From assembly GCA_027449865.1 (NCBI GenBank), contig DAIDKV010000087.1, positions 1 through 51,213 on the forward strand: 51,213 nucleotides of DNA, given 5' to 3'. Positions 26,341-33,837 of this stretch are shown in pieces (within the stretch, counting starts at the first letter, position 1; every line of letters begins with the position of its first letter). The stretch is from Planctomycetales bacterium. Lineage in GTDB: Bacteria; Planctomycetota; Planctomycetia; Isosphaerales; Isosphaeraceae. The translations under genes and the position numbers were made by a program. Below the pieces are notes generated by a model that saw nothing but the letters and a program-made list of their open reading frames with translations, ran no database searches and was not told where the DNA came from.

Positions 26341-26832
26341 ATGATCTTCACCGCCGAGGAATACTATCGGGCCGCCGGGGAGCGGATTCGGCAGGCCAGT
26401 GAGATCCACGAGGCCGGTAATAGGTATGCCCTGGCGATGTACTGCAGCGGGCTGGCTGTCGAGTGCATGCTCCGGGCGATTCACTGGCAGAAAGACTCCT
26501 CCTTCGAGGGGCGACATGACCTGTCGGAGTTATTTCGGGCCAGCGGCTTCCTCGAGATCCATGAGGATCGAGCCCGGAGGAAGCGAAGGACAGAGGAGGA
26601 AATCGCGCGGTCGGCAGTCATTATCAGGGAGGCCATGAGCTTGGCTTCAACCCTCTGGAATAACAACCTCCGGTTCGCCTCCGAGGCCAGCCTACGAGCC
26701 TACTTGAAACGGAACGGACGCCTCCGCGGCATTCGCGGCGATGCTCTTAAGAAGAACTCCTCGGACCTGCTGAACGCGGCCCAGGTCATCGTGAGAGAGG
26801 GGACCGAACTATGGAACTTACAGAAAAGGTAG
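26341..26832 (+). CDS. HEPN-domain-like protein
   Basis: 163 residues from the ATG at 26341; the frame is open further upstream but overlaps thiSG without homology. The start segment MIFTAEEYYRAAGERIRQA, the GLAVECMLRAIHW helix near 37-49 and the GRHDLSEL motif (58-64) match HEPN-type four-helix proteins. HEPN proteins are often RNases or toxins of defence and toxin-antitoxin systems, with an R-x4-6-H motif; I do not find a clear one here, so it could be non-catalytic. Its 3' end overlaps the tandem BolA-like gene by 22 nt. Partner status is inferred from the overlap. Confidence 0.66.
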   Translation: MIFTAEEYYRAAGERIRQASEIHEAGNRYALAMYCSGLAVECMLRAIHWQKDSSFEGRHDLSELFRASGFLEIHEDRARRKRRTEEEIARSAVIIREAMSLASTLWNNNLRFASEASLRAYLKRNGRLRGIRGDALKKNSSDLLNAAQVIVREGTELWNLQKR

Positions 26833-27392
26833 AGAGGGCCCTCCGAAACCATTTTCAGGTCGACCATCTGGACCTGAGCGGCAACGAGGGCATTACCGGT
26901 GTCATGGTCTCGCCCGACTTTGAGGGCTTGCAGCCCCTGGACCGCCAGAGACAGATCGATCGTGCCCTGCGCGACCGGTCGATGAAGTTGACCCGCCGTG
27001 AGCAGGATCGCGTCGTATTCATTGCACCATTCACCCCGGACGAGTACGGCCCGGTCGGCCCGGTCGAGGATGAGGAGGACAGGGACGATATTCTGGCTGG
27101 TGGCCGGGCGTGCGAGTCCTTGCCCGATCTTCTCCCGAAAGTCGAGAGCATTCTGCGAGGTCGGTTCCGGATCGATCAGCTCGAACTGGTGGATGATCAC
27201 GGGATTTACGGTTCAATGGTCTCGCCCGACTTCGATGGGATGTCATCGTCCGATCGGGTGGACCTGCTGGAGAGGGTCTTCCGCGATCCCGGGGCCGGAC
27301 TCTCCGATTGCGAACGGCGGCGAATCCGGTTCATCATGTCCTGGGCTCCGGTCGAGTATCAGGCGAAGCTCGAACTGGATTCCCTGGGCTGA
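26811..27392 (+). CDS. Protein with two tandem BolA-like domains
   Basis: 193 residues with an internal duplication. Copy 1 (1-79) and copy 2 (103-183) share an LxxKVExxLRxxFxxDxLxL start, GIxGxMVSPDF(E/D)G and a PxEY end. The VSPDFEGLQPLDRQRQIDRAL segment (33-53) lines up with the BolA helix-turn motif (VSDxFxGxxxLxRHRxxYxxL), a class II KH-like fold. The invariant BolA His of RHR is absent in both copies (RQR; RVD), so iron-sulfur binding with glutaredoxin is unlikely. A linker rich in Glu/Asp joins them. It overlaps the HEPN-like gene by 22 nt, suggesting one module. The fold is my reading by eye and needs a structure-level check. Confidence 0.7.
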   Translation: MELTEKVERALRNHFQVDHLDLSGNEGITGVMVSPDFEGLQPLDRQRQIDRALRDRSMKLTRREQDRVVFIAPFTPDEYGPVGPVEDEEDRDDILAGGRACESLPDLLPKVESILRGRFRIDQLELVDDHGIYGSMVSPDFDGMSSSDRVDLLERVFRDPGAGLSDCERRRIRFIMSWAPVEYQAKLELDSLG

Positions 27393-27443
27393 AATCGCGA
27401 TCGATCCCGGCCCGTCGGACGACGTCGGATCGTCGAGGAGAGC

Positions 27444-29435
27444 ATGGCGAACCTGGACCCCGTTTCGATCCTAGGTCCCAGCGGCGCGATCGCGCGGCGG
27501 CTGCCCCGGTACGAACATCGACCGGAGCAACTCGCGATGGCCGAGGCGGTGGCCCGCGCCATCGAGAAACCGGGCCACCTCGTCGTGGAGGCCGGCACCG
27601 GAGTCGGCAAGAGCTTCGCCTACCTCGTCCCGGCCATCCAGTCCACGGCAACTCCGAAGACCAAGGTTGTCGTCTCGACGCACACGATCGCCCTTCAGGA
27701 ACAGATTGTCGCCAAGGACATCCCGTTCCTTCAGTCCGTGATGCCGGAGGAGTTCACGGCGGTCCTGGTGAAGGGGCGGTCGAACTACATCAGCCTGCGC
27801 CGGTTGGAGGTGGCGATCAAGCGGCAGAACCTCCTCTTCCAGCGCGAGGAGGAGATCGACCAGCTTGTCACCCTGCGGATGTGGTCGAAGCGGACGGGCG
27901 ACGGGAGCCGGTCCGACCTCGACTTCCGCCCGATGCCGAGCGTCTGGGAGGCGGTGCAGAGCGAGGACGATAACTGCCTGGGCCGGCAGTGCCCGAACCA
28001 CTCCGAATGCTTCTTCTTCAAGGCCCGCCGGCGGATGCGGACGGCGAACGTGCTGGTGGTCAACCACGCGCTGCTGGTCACCGACCTGGTCCTTCGCGGC
28101 GAGGGCTTCGGCCTGCTCCCGGATTATCAGGTCGCGGTGATCGACGAGGCGCACACGCTGGAAGCAGTCGCTGGTGAACGGATGGGGGTGCAGCTCTCGA
28201 ACGTCGGCGTGGACCTGGCGCTGGCCCGGCTCTACAACGGCCGGACCGGCAAGGGCATGCTCGCCAGCCACCGAGACGTGTGCGCCGAGGCGATCCGCCA
28301 GGCCCAGAAGACCCGAGACGCCGCCGAGGACTTCTTCAACCGGGCCGCGAGCTGGTATGGCTCGCAGGCCCAGGGGTACAACGGCAGGCTCCGCAAGGCT
28401 CCCGCCTGGAGCGAGCACGTTTGCGAGGAACTGCGCCGACTCGCCACGGCGATCGGCCGGGGCGCCGAGGCGATCAGTAAGCCCGAGGAAAAGGTGGAGC
28501 TGGTCGCCGCTGAGGAGCGGTGCCGGGCGCTGGCCGACCAGATCGCCGCGTGGAACCGGCAGGCGGCCGAGGCGGCGGTCTACTGGATCGAGGTCGAACA
28601 GAAGAGCCGGTTGCGCGTCCGCCTGGCGGCCTCGCCGCTGGACGTCGGGCCGAGTCTGCGAACGCTGCTCTACACCGAGGTTCCAACCTGCGTTCTGACC
28701 TCGGCGACGCTCTGCGTCGGTTCACCGCCGAGGTTCGATTTCTTCCGGGGACGGATCGGCCTGACCGCCGCCGAGACCCTCGCCTTGGGCAGCCCGTTTG
28801 ATTATGCGAACCAGGTGAAAATCCACCTGCCGAACAACCTCCCCGACCCTTCCGAACAGCCGCGAGACTTTGAGCAGGTGGCCATTCGGGCAGTAGCGTA
28901 CTACCTGGCTCAGACGCACGGCAAGGCGTTCGTCCTGTTCACGTCGTACAAGATGATGGAGGCCGCGACGCGAGCCCTGACCCCCTGGCTGGCGAGCCGC
29001 GAGATCGCGGTCTTCTCACAGTCCGACGGCCTCCCACGCTCGAAGATGGTCGAGGCGTTCAAGGCCGACATCAACAGCGTGATCTTCGGCGTGGACAGTT
29101 TCTGGCAAGGAGTGGACGTCCCCGGCGAGACGCTCTCCAACGTGATCATCACCCGACTTCCGTTCGCGGTCCCAACGCACCCACTCCTTGAGGCTCGACT
29201 GGAAGACATCCGCCGGCGCGGCGGGAATCCGTTCGTGGAGTACCAGGTTCCCGAGGCCGTGATCAAGCTAAAGCAGGGCTTCGGACGTCTGATCCGAAGC
29301 CGGACGGATCGCGGTATCGTCGTCATCCTGGATCCAAGAGTGCTAACCAAGCCCTACGGCCGGACCTTCCTTGGCTCGCTCCCAGAGTGCCCGCGGGTTG
29401 TCGAGGCGCCGAGGCTGGGTGATATGCGGCTCTGA
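27444..29435 (+). CDS. DinG/XPD-type ATP-dependent helicase
   Basis: 663 residues of superfamily 2, 5'-3' helicase type. Walker A EAGTGVGKS (49-57), DEAH (234-237), and late motifs LGSPFDYANQVKIHLPNN, SFWQGVDVPGETLSNVIITRLPF and QGFGRLIRSRTDRG. The [4Fe-4S] region shows three of the four usual cysteines (C178, C183, C189 in CLGRQCPNHSEC); the first is replaced by S117 in GRSNYISLRR. DinG resolves R-loops, D-loops and forks, in the cytoplasm. The gene follows the BolA-like pair by 51 nt on the same strand, perhaps one operon. Gene symbol dinG is plausible but I leave it open because of the altered Cys. Confidence 0.92.
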   Translation: MANLDPVSILGPSGAIARRLPRYEHRPEQLAMAEAVARAIEKPGHLVVEAGTGVGKSFAYLVPAIQSTATPKTKVVVSTHTIALQEQIVAKDIPFLQSVMPEEFTAVLVKGRSNYISLRRLEVAIKRQNLLFQREEEIDQLVTLRMWSKRTGDGSRSDLDFRPMPSVWEAVQSEDDNCLGRQCPNHSECFFFKARRRMRTANVLVVNHALLVTDLVLRGEGFGLLPDYQVAVIDEAHTLEAVAGERMGVQLSNVGVDLALARLYNGRTGKGMLASHRDVCAEAIRQAQKTRDAAEDFFNRAASWYGSQAQGYNGRLRKAPAWSEHVCEELRRLATAIGRGAEAISKPEEKVELVAAEERCRALADQIAAWNRQAAEAAVYWIEVEQKSRLRVRLAASPLDVGPSLRTLLYTEVPTCVLTSATLCVGSPPRFDFFRGRIGLTAAETLALGSPFDYANQVKIHLPNNLPDPSEQPRDFEQVAIRAVAYYLAQTHGKAFVLFTSYKMMEAATRALTPWLASREIAVFSQSDGLPRSKMVEAFKADINSVIFGVDSFWQGVDVPGETLSNVIITRLPFAVPTHPLLEARLEDIRRRGGNPFVEYQVPEAVIKLKQGFGRLIRSRTDRGIVVILDPRVLTKPYGRTFLGSLPECPRVVEAPRLGDMRL

Positions 29436-29543
29436 TCGATACTTCTCCTCGAACTCTCCTGAGCGGCCGGGCTTGCCTCCGGAGCCGTGCTCGTCACAAT
29501 TGGGAATCGGGAAGACGAGGCGCCCTCAAACCCATAACCCATC

Positions 29544-30890
29544 ATGCAGACCCTGATCGTTGATGACGAGCCGAATATCCGAAAGACCCTGCGCATCGCG
29601 CTGGAGGCGATGCGACACGGCGTCGAGGAGGCTCCCGGCGTGAGCCAGGCGATCGCCGCGATCGAGCGCGGCGGGATCGACGTGGCTCTGATCGACCTTC
29701 GCCTCGGCAACGACTCGGGCCTCGACCTGCTCGCCGAGATCGCCCGCCGGTCGCCAAGAACTTCGACCGTGATGATCACCGCACACGGGACGATAGACGC
29801 GGCCGTTGAGGCGATGCGCCGGGGGGCGATGGACTTCCTACCCAAGCCGTTCACACCGGCACAGATCCGCGCGACGCTCGAACGGCTGGAGCGGCTCCGG
29901 GGACTTCAAAACCGCGTCGACGACCTGACCCGACGGCTCGCCATTGAAATCCCCGAGGTCGAGATGGCGAGCGACGACCCAAAAGTTCGGGCCGTGCTTG
30001 AACAGGGTCAAAGAGTCGCGGCGACCGATGCGGTGGTTTTGATTCGTGGTGAGAGCGGCACCGGCAAGGGCGTGCTAGCCCGTGCGATCCACGCGGCGAG
30101 CCGACGGTCGGCCGGTCCGTTCGTCACAGTGAGCTGCCCGAGCCTGGGCGCAGAGTTGCTGGAAAGCGAGCTTTTCGGCCATGCCCGGGGTGCGTTCACC
30201 GGGGCCGTGGCCGCGACGGAGGGGAAGGTGGCCGCGGCTGAAGGCGGGACACTCTTTCTCGACGAAATCGGCGACCTGCCGCTGCCGCTCCAGCCAAAGC
30301 TCCTCCGATTCCTGCAGGAGCGGCAGTATGAGCGGGTTGGCGAGGCTCGCCCGCGATCGGCCGACGTCCGCCTGATCGCGGCGACCAACCGCGACCTCGA
30401 CACCGCTGTCGTCGCCGGAGAGTTCCGCGAGGACCTGCTCTTTCGCCTCAACGTCGTGGAGCTGGCCTTGCCGCCGCTTCGCGAGCGGGCCGACCTTCTC
30501 GACCTGGCCGGGCATCTTTTGAGCTTTTTCGCCCGGCAGATGCGCAAGCCGATCGAGCGACTCGGTCCGGCTGCCCGTGAGGCGATCGCCCGGTACTCCT
30601 GGCCCGGGAATCTCCGCGAGCTTCGGAACGCGATGGAGCGTGCCGCCATCTTCGCCATCGGGACAGAAGTCGCTCTCGACGACCTGCCCGGCCGTGTGAT
30701 TGCCGAACGACCCCGGGGCACCGATGAGTTGCCCCGGATCGCCGTTGGTGAGCCCGTCACCCTCGATCAGATCGAGGCCGAGCATATCCGGTTGATCCTC
30801 GACCGAACCCAGGGGCCCGGCGAAGCCGCCCGCATTCTCGGCATTGATCCCAGCACGCTCTACCGAAAGCGCCGACATCTGGGACTCTGA
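29544..30890 (+). CDS. NtrC-family sigma54-dependent response regulator
   Basis: 448 residues: receiver (1-115; VDDE at 6-9, phospho-acceptor D51, K101), AAA+ domain (140-385; Walker A GESGTGKG 169-176, GAFTGA loop 216-221 that contacts sigma54, Walker B LFLDE with D240), and a Fis-type HTH at the C-terminus ([21 protein letters not shown]). It would activate sigma54 promoters from a distance when phosphorylated. It lies directly before the histidine kinase and the kdp genes. The gap between it and the kinase holds an inverted repeat and a GG-N10-GC element that may be its targets. Its own cognate kinase is likely the next gene, by context. Confidence 0.94.
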   Translation: MQTLIVDDEPNIRKTLRIALEAMRHGVEEAPGVSQAIAAIERGGIDVALIDLRLGNDSGLDLLAEIARRSPRTSTVMITAHGTIDAAVEAMRRGAMDFLPKPFTPAQIRATLERLERLRGLQNRVDDLTRRLAIEIPEVEMASDDPKVRAVLEQGQRVAATDAVVLIRGESGTGKGVLARAIHAASRRSAGPFVTVSCPSLGAELLESELFGHARGAFTGAVAATEGKVAAAEGGTLFLDEIGDLPLPLQPKLLRFLQERQYERVGEARPRSADVRLIAATNRDLDTAVVAGEFREDLLFRLNVVELALPPLRERADLLDLAGHLLSFFARQMRKPIERLGPAAREAIARYSWPGNLRELRNAMERAAIFAIGTEVALDDLPGRVIAERPRGTDELPRIAVGEPVTLDQIEAEHIRLILDRTQGPGEAARILGIDPSTLYRKRRHLGL

Positions 30891-30898
30891 CCGATTCA

Positions 30899-30940
30899 TG
30901 CAAGATGCCGGACGCGCGATTCGAGCCCTTGCATCTTGCA
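30899..30940. promoter_or_regulatory. Inverted repeat, candidate enhancer (UAS) of the sigma54 regulator
   Basis: TGCAAGATGC (30899-30908) and GCATCTTGCA (30931-30940) are perfect 10-bp inverted half-sites, centre-to-centre distance 32 bp, about three helical turns. They start 9 nt after the stop of the NtrC-type regulator and lie about 60-100 nt upstream of a GG-N10-GC element. This spacing is what is expected for an enhancer of a sigma54 activator. A terminator hairpin for the upstream gene is the alternative, but no U-tract follows. Confidence 0.45.
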
Positions 30941-30998
30941 CGACGCTGCGCATCGCACGACGATCGGCCTCACAAAAAATGGATAGCGGTAATTCAGG

Positions 30999-31016
30999 CC
31001 GGGCGATGACTTGCGC
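30999..31016 (+). promoter_or_regulatory. Candidate sigma54 promoter (-24/-12) before the histidine kinase
   Basis: The pair GG (31001-31002) and GC (31013-31014) has the exact 10-nt spacing of a sigma54 promoter, with TTGC at the -12 position. The other -24 bases (TGGCAC) match poorly. It lies 58 nt before the kinase ATG and downstream of a 10-bp inverted repeat. Short motifs of this sort occur by chance, so the support is mostly positional. Confidence 0.38.
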
Positions 31017-31071
31017 AAAGTGGGCCACAACAAACGCTCAACGGCGCGCCGATCGCTTCAGGAGGTTTGAC

Positions 31072-32964
31072 ATGATGGCCGTACACACGCTTCGAACTCG
31101 GATACTGATTGGGCTCCTGCCCACGCTGGTGATCCTGGCCGCCCTTGGACTTTGGGCCGTGGGGATGTTTTACCGGCTGGGTGGGAACATCGATCGCATC
31201 CTGCGCGAGAACTACCGGAGCGTGCTGGCGGCCCAGGGGATGAAGGAGGCAGTCGAGCGAATGGACTCTGGACTCCTCTTCGTGATCGCCGGTCAACACG
31301 AGCGAGGTCGTCGGCAGTATGCCGAGCATCGCGCACGATTCCTGGAGCAGCTTCGGATCGAGCAAGGGAACATTACGCTGCCCGGCGAGCAGGAGCTGGC
31401 CGATAATCTGTCAACTTGGTTCAAAAGGTACACCGACGCCGCTGAACGGTTCCTCGAATGGCCAGAGGGAACACGCCCCGCCCGAATCGACGCCTACTTC
31501 CGCGAGTTACTACCCGCCTTCAACGCGATCCGGGAGGGTGCCGATGCGGTCCTCCAACTCAACCAGGATAACATGAGCGCGATGGACCTTCAGGCTCGCG
31601 AGAACGCAGCGCTCTCAACGCGGTGGATGGCCGGTGCACTGATTGCGGCCATCGCGATGGCGGTGGGAATCTCGGTCTGGCTCAGCCGGTCGATCGAGCG
31701 TCCGATTCGGGCCGTCACGGTAGCGGCGCGTGCTGTGGCGAGGGGAGACCTGGACCAGGTCGTTGCATCCGGGCGTCGAGATGAACTGGGCGAGCTTTCG
31801 ATCGCCTTCAACCGAATGGCCCGGACCATCCGCGAATATCGACAGGCCGGGACAGCCCGACTGCTCCGCGCCCAGAAGACGGCTCAGTCAACGATCGATG
31901 CGTTCCCCGACCCGATGGTCGTGGTCGATCCAATGGGTTCCGTCGAGCTGGCGAACCCAGCCGCACGCCGGCTCCTGGGCGCTGTACCGGCGGGCGACAC
32001 ACCTGTCCCCTGGCAGGCACCGGCCCAGATCCGGTCGGCGCTAAACGAGGTTCTCGCCGGCCGAGGCGACCACCTTCCGCCAACGCTCGAGCAGGCCATC
32101 CCGCTCTGCGACGGCGCCCAGGAGCGGTTCTTCCTGCCGAGGGTCGTCGCCATCCGCGCCGACGAAGAGTTACTCGGCGCCGCGGTGAACATGGTGGACG
32201 TGACGCGGTTCCACCGGCTCGACCGGCTCAAGAGCGACATGGTCTCGACGGTCAGTCACGAGCTGAAAACGCCGCTGACCAGCGTGCAGATGGCGGTTCA
32301 CCTACTTCTGGAGGAGGTGGTCGGCCCACTCAACTCAAAGCAGATCGAACTGCTGCTCGCCGCCCGGCACGACGCGGACCGTATCCTGGCAATGATCGAC
32401 GACCTGCTCGACCTTTCGCGGATCGAGCAGGGTCGAGTACGAATGGACCTCCAGCCGGAGTCGGTCGCCACTCTGATCGCCGAGGCCGAGGCGCGCATGC
32501 ATCCGCAGGCCGAGGACGCCGGGATCGGGCTCTCTGCCGATCGGGTCGACCACGATCTGGCCGTTCTGGTCGATCGCGACCGGATTCATCATGTGTTCGA
32601 CAATCTGATCGGCAACGCGATCCAGCACACGCCGAGGGGCGGCGCGATCCGACTCTCGGCCCGAGTCGAGGGGCCTGACATCGCGGTGGAGGTCCACGAC
32701 ACCGGGCGTGGCATCCCTGCCGAACACCTGCCGCACCTCTTCGACAAGTTCTATCGAGTCCCGGGTCAGGCGACCGCTGGCGGCGCAGGGCTAGGGCTGG
32801 CGATCGCACGCGAGGTCATCGCGGCACACGGCGGACGGATCGAAGTCGATAGCCAGCCGGGTCGCGGAACCACCTTCACCTTCTCGCTCCCCGCCTGCCC
32901 GGCCGCCGCCGGCTCCGACGGGCCCGAGGGACAACTCCGATGCCCAACCATCCCCGTATCCTGA
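31072..32964 (+). CDS. Membrane histidine kinase with HAMP and PAS
   Basis: 630 residues from the ATG at 31072 (AGGAGG upstream, 7-nt spacing). Membrane helices at about 11-33 and 186-204 flank a periplasmic helical sensor of about 150 residues. Then HAMP (205-257), a PAS-like domain (about 270-380), HisKA with H396 in STVSHELKTP, and HATPase_c with N-box LIGNAIQHTP and G-boxes DTGRGIP and GAGLGLAIAR. The gene overlaps the next response regulator by 25 nt. Its kinase partner could be that regulator, the NtrC-type protein upstream, or both. Position next to kdp suggests a role in potassium or turgor sensing, an inference. Confidence 0.93.
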   Translation: MMAVHTLRTRILIGLLPTLVILAALGLWAVGMFYRLGGNIDRILRENYRSVLAAQGMKEAVERMDSGLLFVIAGQHERGRRQYAEHRARFLEQLRIEQGNITLPGEQELADNLSTWFKRYTDAAERFLEWPEGTRPARIDAYFRELLPAFNAIREGADAVLQLNQDNMSAMDLQARENAALSTRWMAGALIAAIAMAVGISVWLSRSIERPIRAVTVAARAVARGDLDQVVASGRRDELGELSIAFNRMARTIREYRQAGTARLLRAQKTAQSTIDAFPDPMVVVDPMGSVELANPAARRLLGAVPAGDTPVPWQAPAQIRSALNEVLAGRGDHLPPTLEQAIPLCDGAQERFFLPRVVAIRADEELLGAAVNMVDVTRFHRLDRLKSDMVSTVSHELKTPLTSVQMAVHLLLEEVVGPLNSKQIELLLAARHDADRILAMIDDLLDLSRIEQGRVRMDLQPESVATLIAEAEARMHPQAEDAGIGLSADRVDHDLAVLVDRDRIHHVFDNLIGNAIQHTPRGGAIRLSARVEGPDIAVEVHDTGRGIPAEHLPHLFDKFYRVPGQATAGGAGLGLAIAREVIAAHGGRIEVDSQPGRGTTFTFSLPACPAAAGSDGPEGQLRCPTIPVS

Positions 32965-33563
32965 TCGTGGACGACGAGCCGAACGTCCGGCTCATGCTCC
33001 GAACCACACTCGCCACAGCCGGCTACCCGACTGCCGTTGCGCCCGATGGCGAGACCGCGCTCAGGATGATCCAGGCCGAGCCCTGCGACCTGATCATCCT
33101 GGACCTGCGAATGCCTGGCCTCGACGGCATGCAGACGCTCATGCGCATTCGTGAGATAAGAACCAATGTGCCTGTGGTGATGCTGACGGCGCACGGCAGC
33201 ATCCCCGACGCCGTCACCGCGATGCGGCTGGGCGCTATCGACTTTCTCTCCAAGCCGATCTCACCCGTCGAGCTGCGGGCGCGGGTCGCCGAGATTCTGG
33301 AACGACATCAAGTGGCTGCTTGGACGACGGTCGAGACCACGCCAGCGCCATCTTGTGGATTCGAACTGGCGAGGGCCAGGCGGGCCCTCAACCGTGGAGA
33401 ATGGGAAGAGGCCGAGATGCTGCTTCGAGAGATCCTGGCTGGGTCGCACAGCTCGCCCGAAGCAAAGGAACTTCTCGACCGACTGCTCGCGATGAAGGAA
33501 CGTGAGGCGCGCGGAGCCTTCCCGCTGCTTCGGGAGTGGTTCCCAGGCGGCCAGGCTCGCTAA
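32940..33563 (+). CDS. Response regulator with receiver and TPR-like tail
   Basis: 207 residues. Receiver domain at 1-120: acidic pair D11-D12, phospho-acceptor D55 (LIILDLRMPG), Thr in MLTAHG and K105 (SKPIS). After a linker (about 125-135) a helical C-terminal part, ARARRALNRGEWEEAEMLLREIL, looks like one or two TPR-type helices rather than DNA-binding. So it has no KdpE-like output domain; it may act by protein contact or as a phosphate sink. It overlaps the kinase gene by 25 nt and precedes the kdp genes by 63 nt. Confidence 0.9.
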   Translation: MPNHPRILIVDDEPNVRLMLRTTLATAGYPTAVAPDGETALRMIQAEPCDLIILDLRMPGLDGMQTLMRIREIRTNVPVVMLTAHGSIPDAVTAMRLGAIDFLSKPISPVELRARVAEILERHQVAAWTTVETTPAPSCGFELARARRALNRGEWEEAEMLLREILAGSHSSPEAKELLDRLLAMKEREARGAFPLLREWFPGGQAR

Positions 33564-33626
33564 CCAACACCCATGAGCTTTCGGCTTCGGGCAAGGCTGG
33601 CCCGGGGCGAGAAAGGAACGTTCTCA

Positions 33627-33710
33627 ATGATCTCGATTCTCACGCTGGCCCTCGGGCTGGCCCTGTTTGGACTGTTCGAGGCTCTGGTGGTCGGCTGCGA
33701 CCGCCTCTGA
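33627..33710 (+). CDS. 27-residue membrane peptide upstream of kdpF
   Basis: A start ATG with AAGGAA at good spacing opens a 27-codon frame: MISILTLALGLALFGLFEAL followed by VVGCDRL. It is one hydrophobic helix ending in CDRL. It lies 20 nt before kdpF and after the regulator. From memory, small membrane ORFs ending in CDRL or CDR-like tails precede kdpF in other kdp operons, usually unannotated. Its role is unknown; it may be a small subunit or a leader peptide. Confidence 0.6.
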   Translation: MISILTLALGLALFGLFEALVVGCDRL

Positions 33711-33730
33711 CCGGAGATCGGAAGACCCAC

Positions 33731-33811
33731 ATGATCTACCTGACCGGCCTGCTGACCCTCGCCGCGCTGGTGTACCTCGGATACGTGATGGTACGCCCCG
33801 AGGAATTCTGA
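33731..33811 (+). CDS. kdpF: Potassium-transporting ATPase small subunit KdpF
   Basis: 26 residues: MIYLTGLLTLAALVYLGYVM followed by VRPEEF. One membrane helix and the family end, which runs YLGY..(V/L)(R/K)PE(E/R)F. KdpF stabilises the KdpABC potassium pump in the membrane. It lies 26 nt before the GTG of kdpA and is too short for ordinary gene callers. Confidence 0.88.
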   Translation: MIYLTGLLTLAALVYLGYVMVRPEEF

Positions 33812-33837
33812 CCGCCTACTGTACTGGAGATCCTGAA

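Noticed and set aside
26341-26832. Catalytic R-x4-6-H HEPN RNase motif
   Set aside because: No convincing copy is seen; the candidates near GRHDL do not have the required spacing, so I do not claim nuclease activity.
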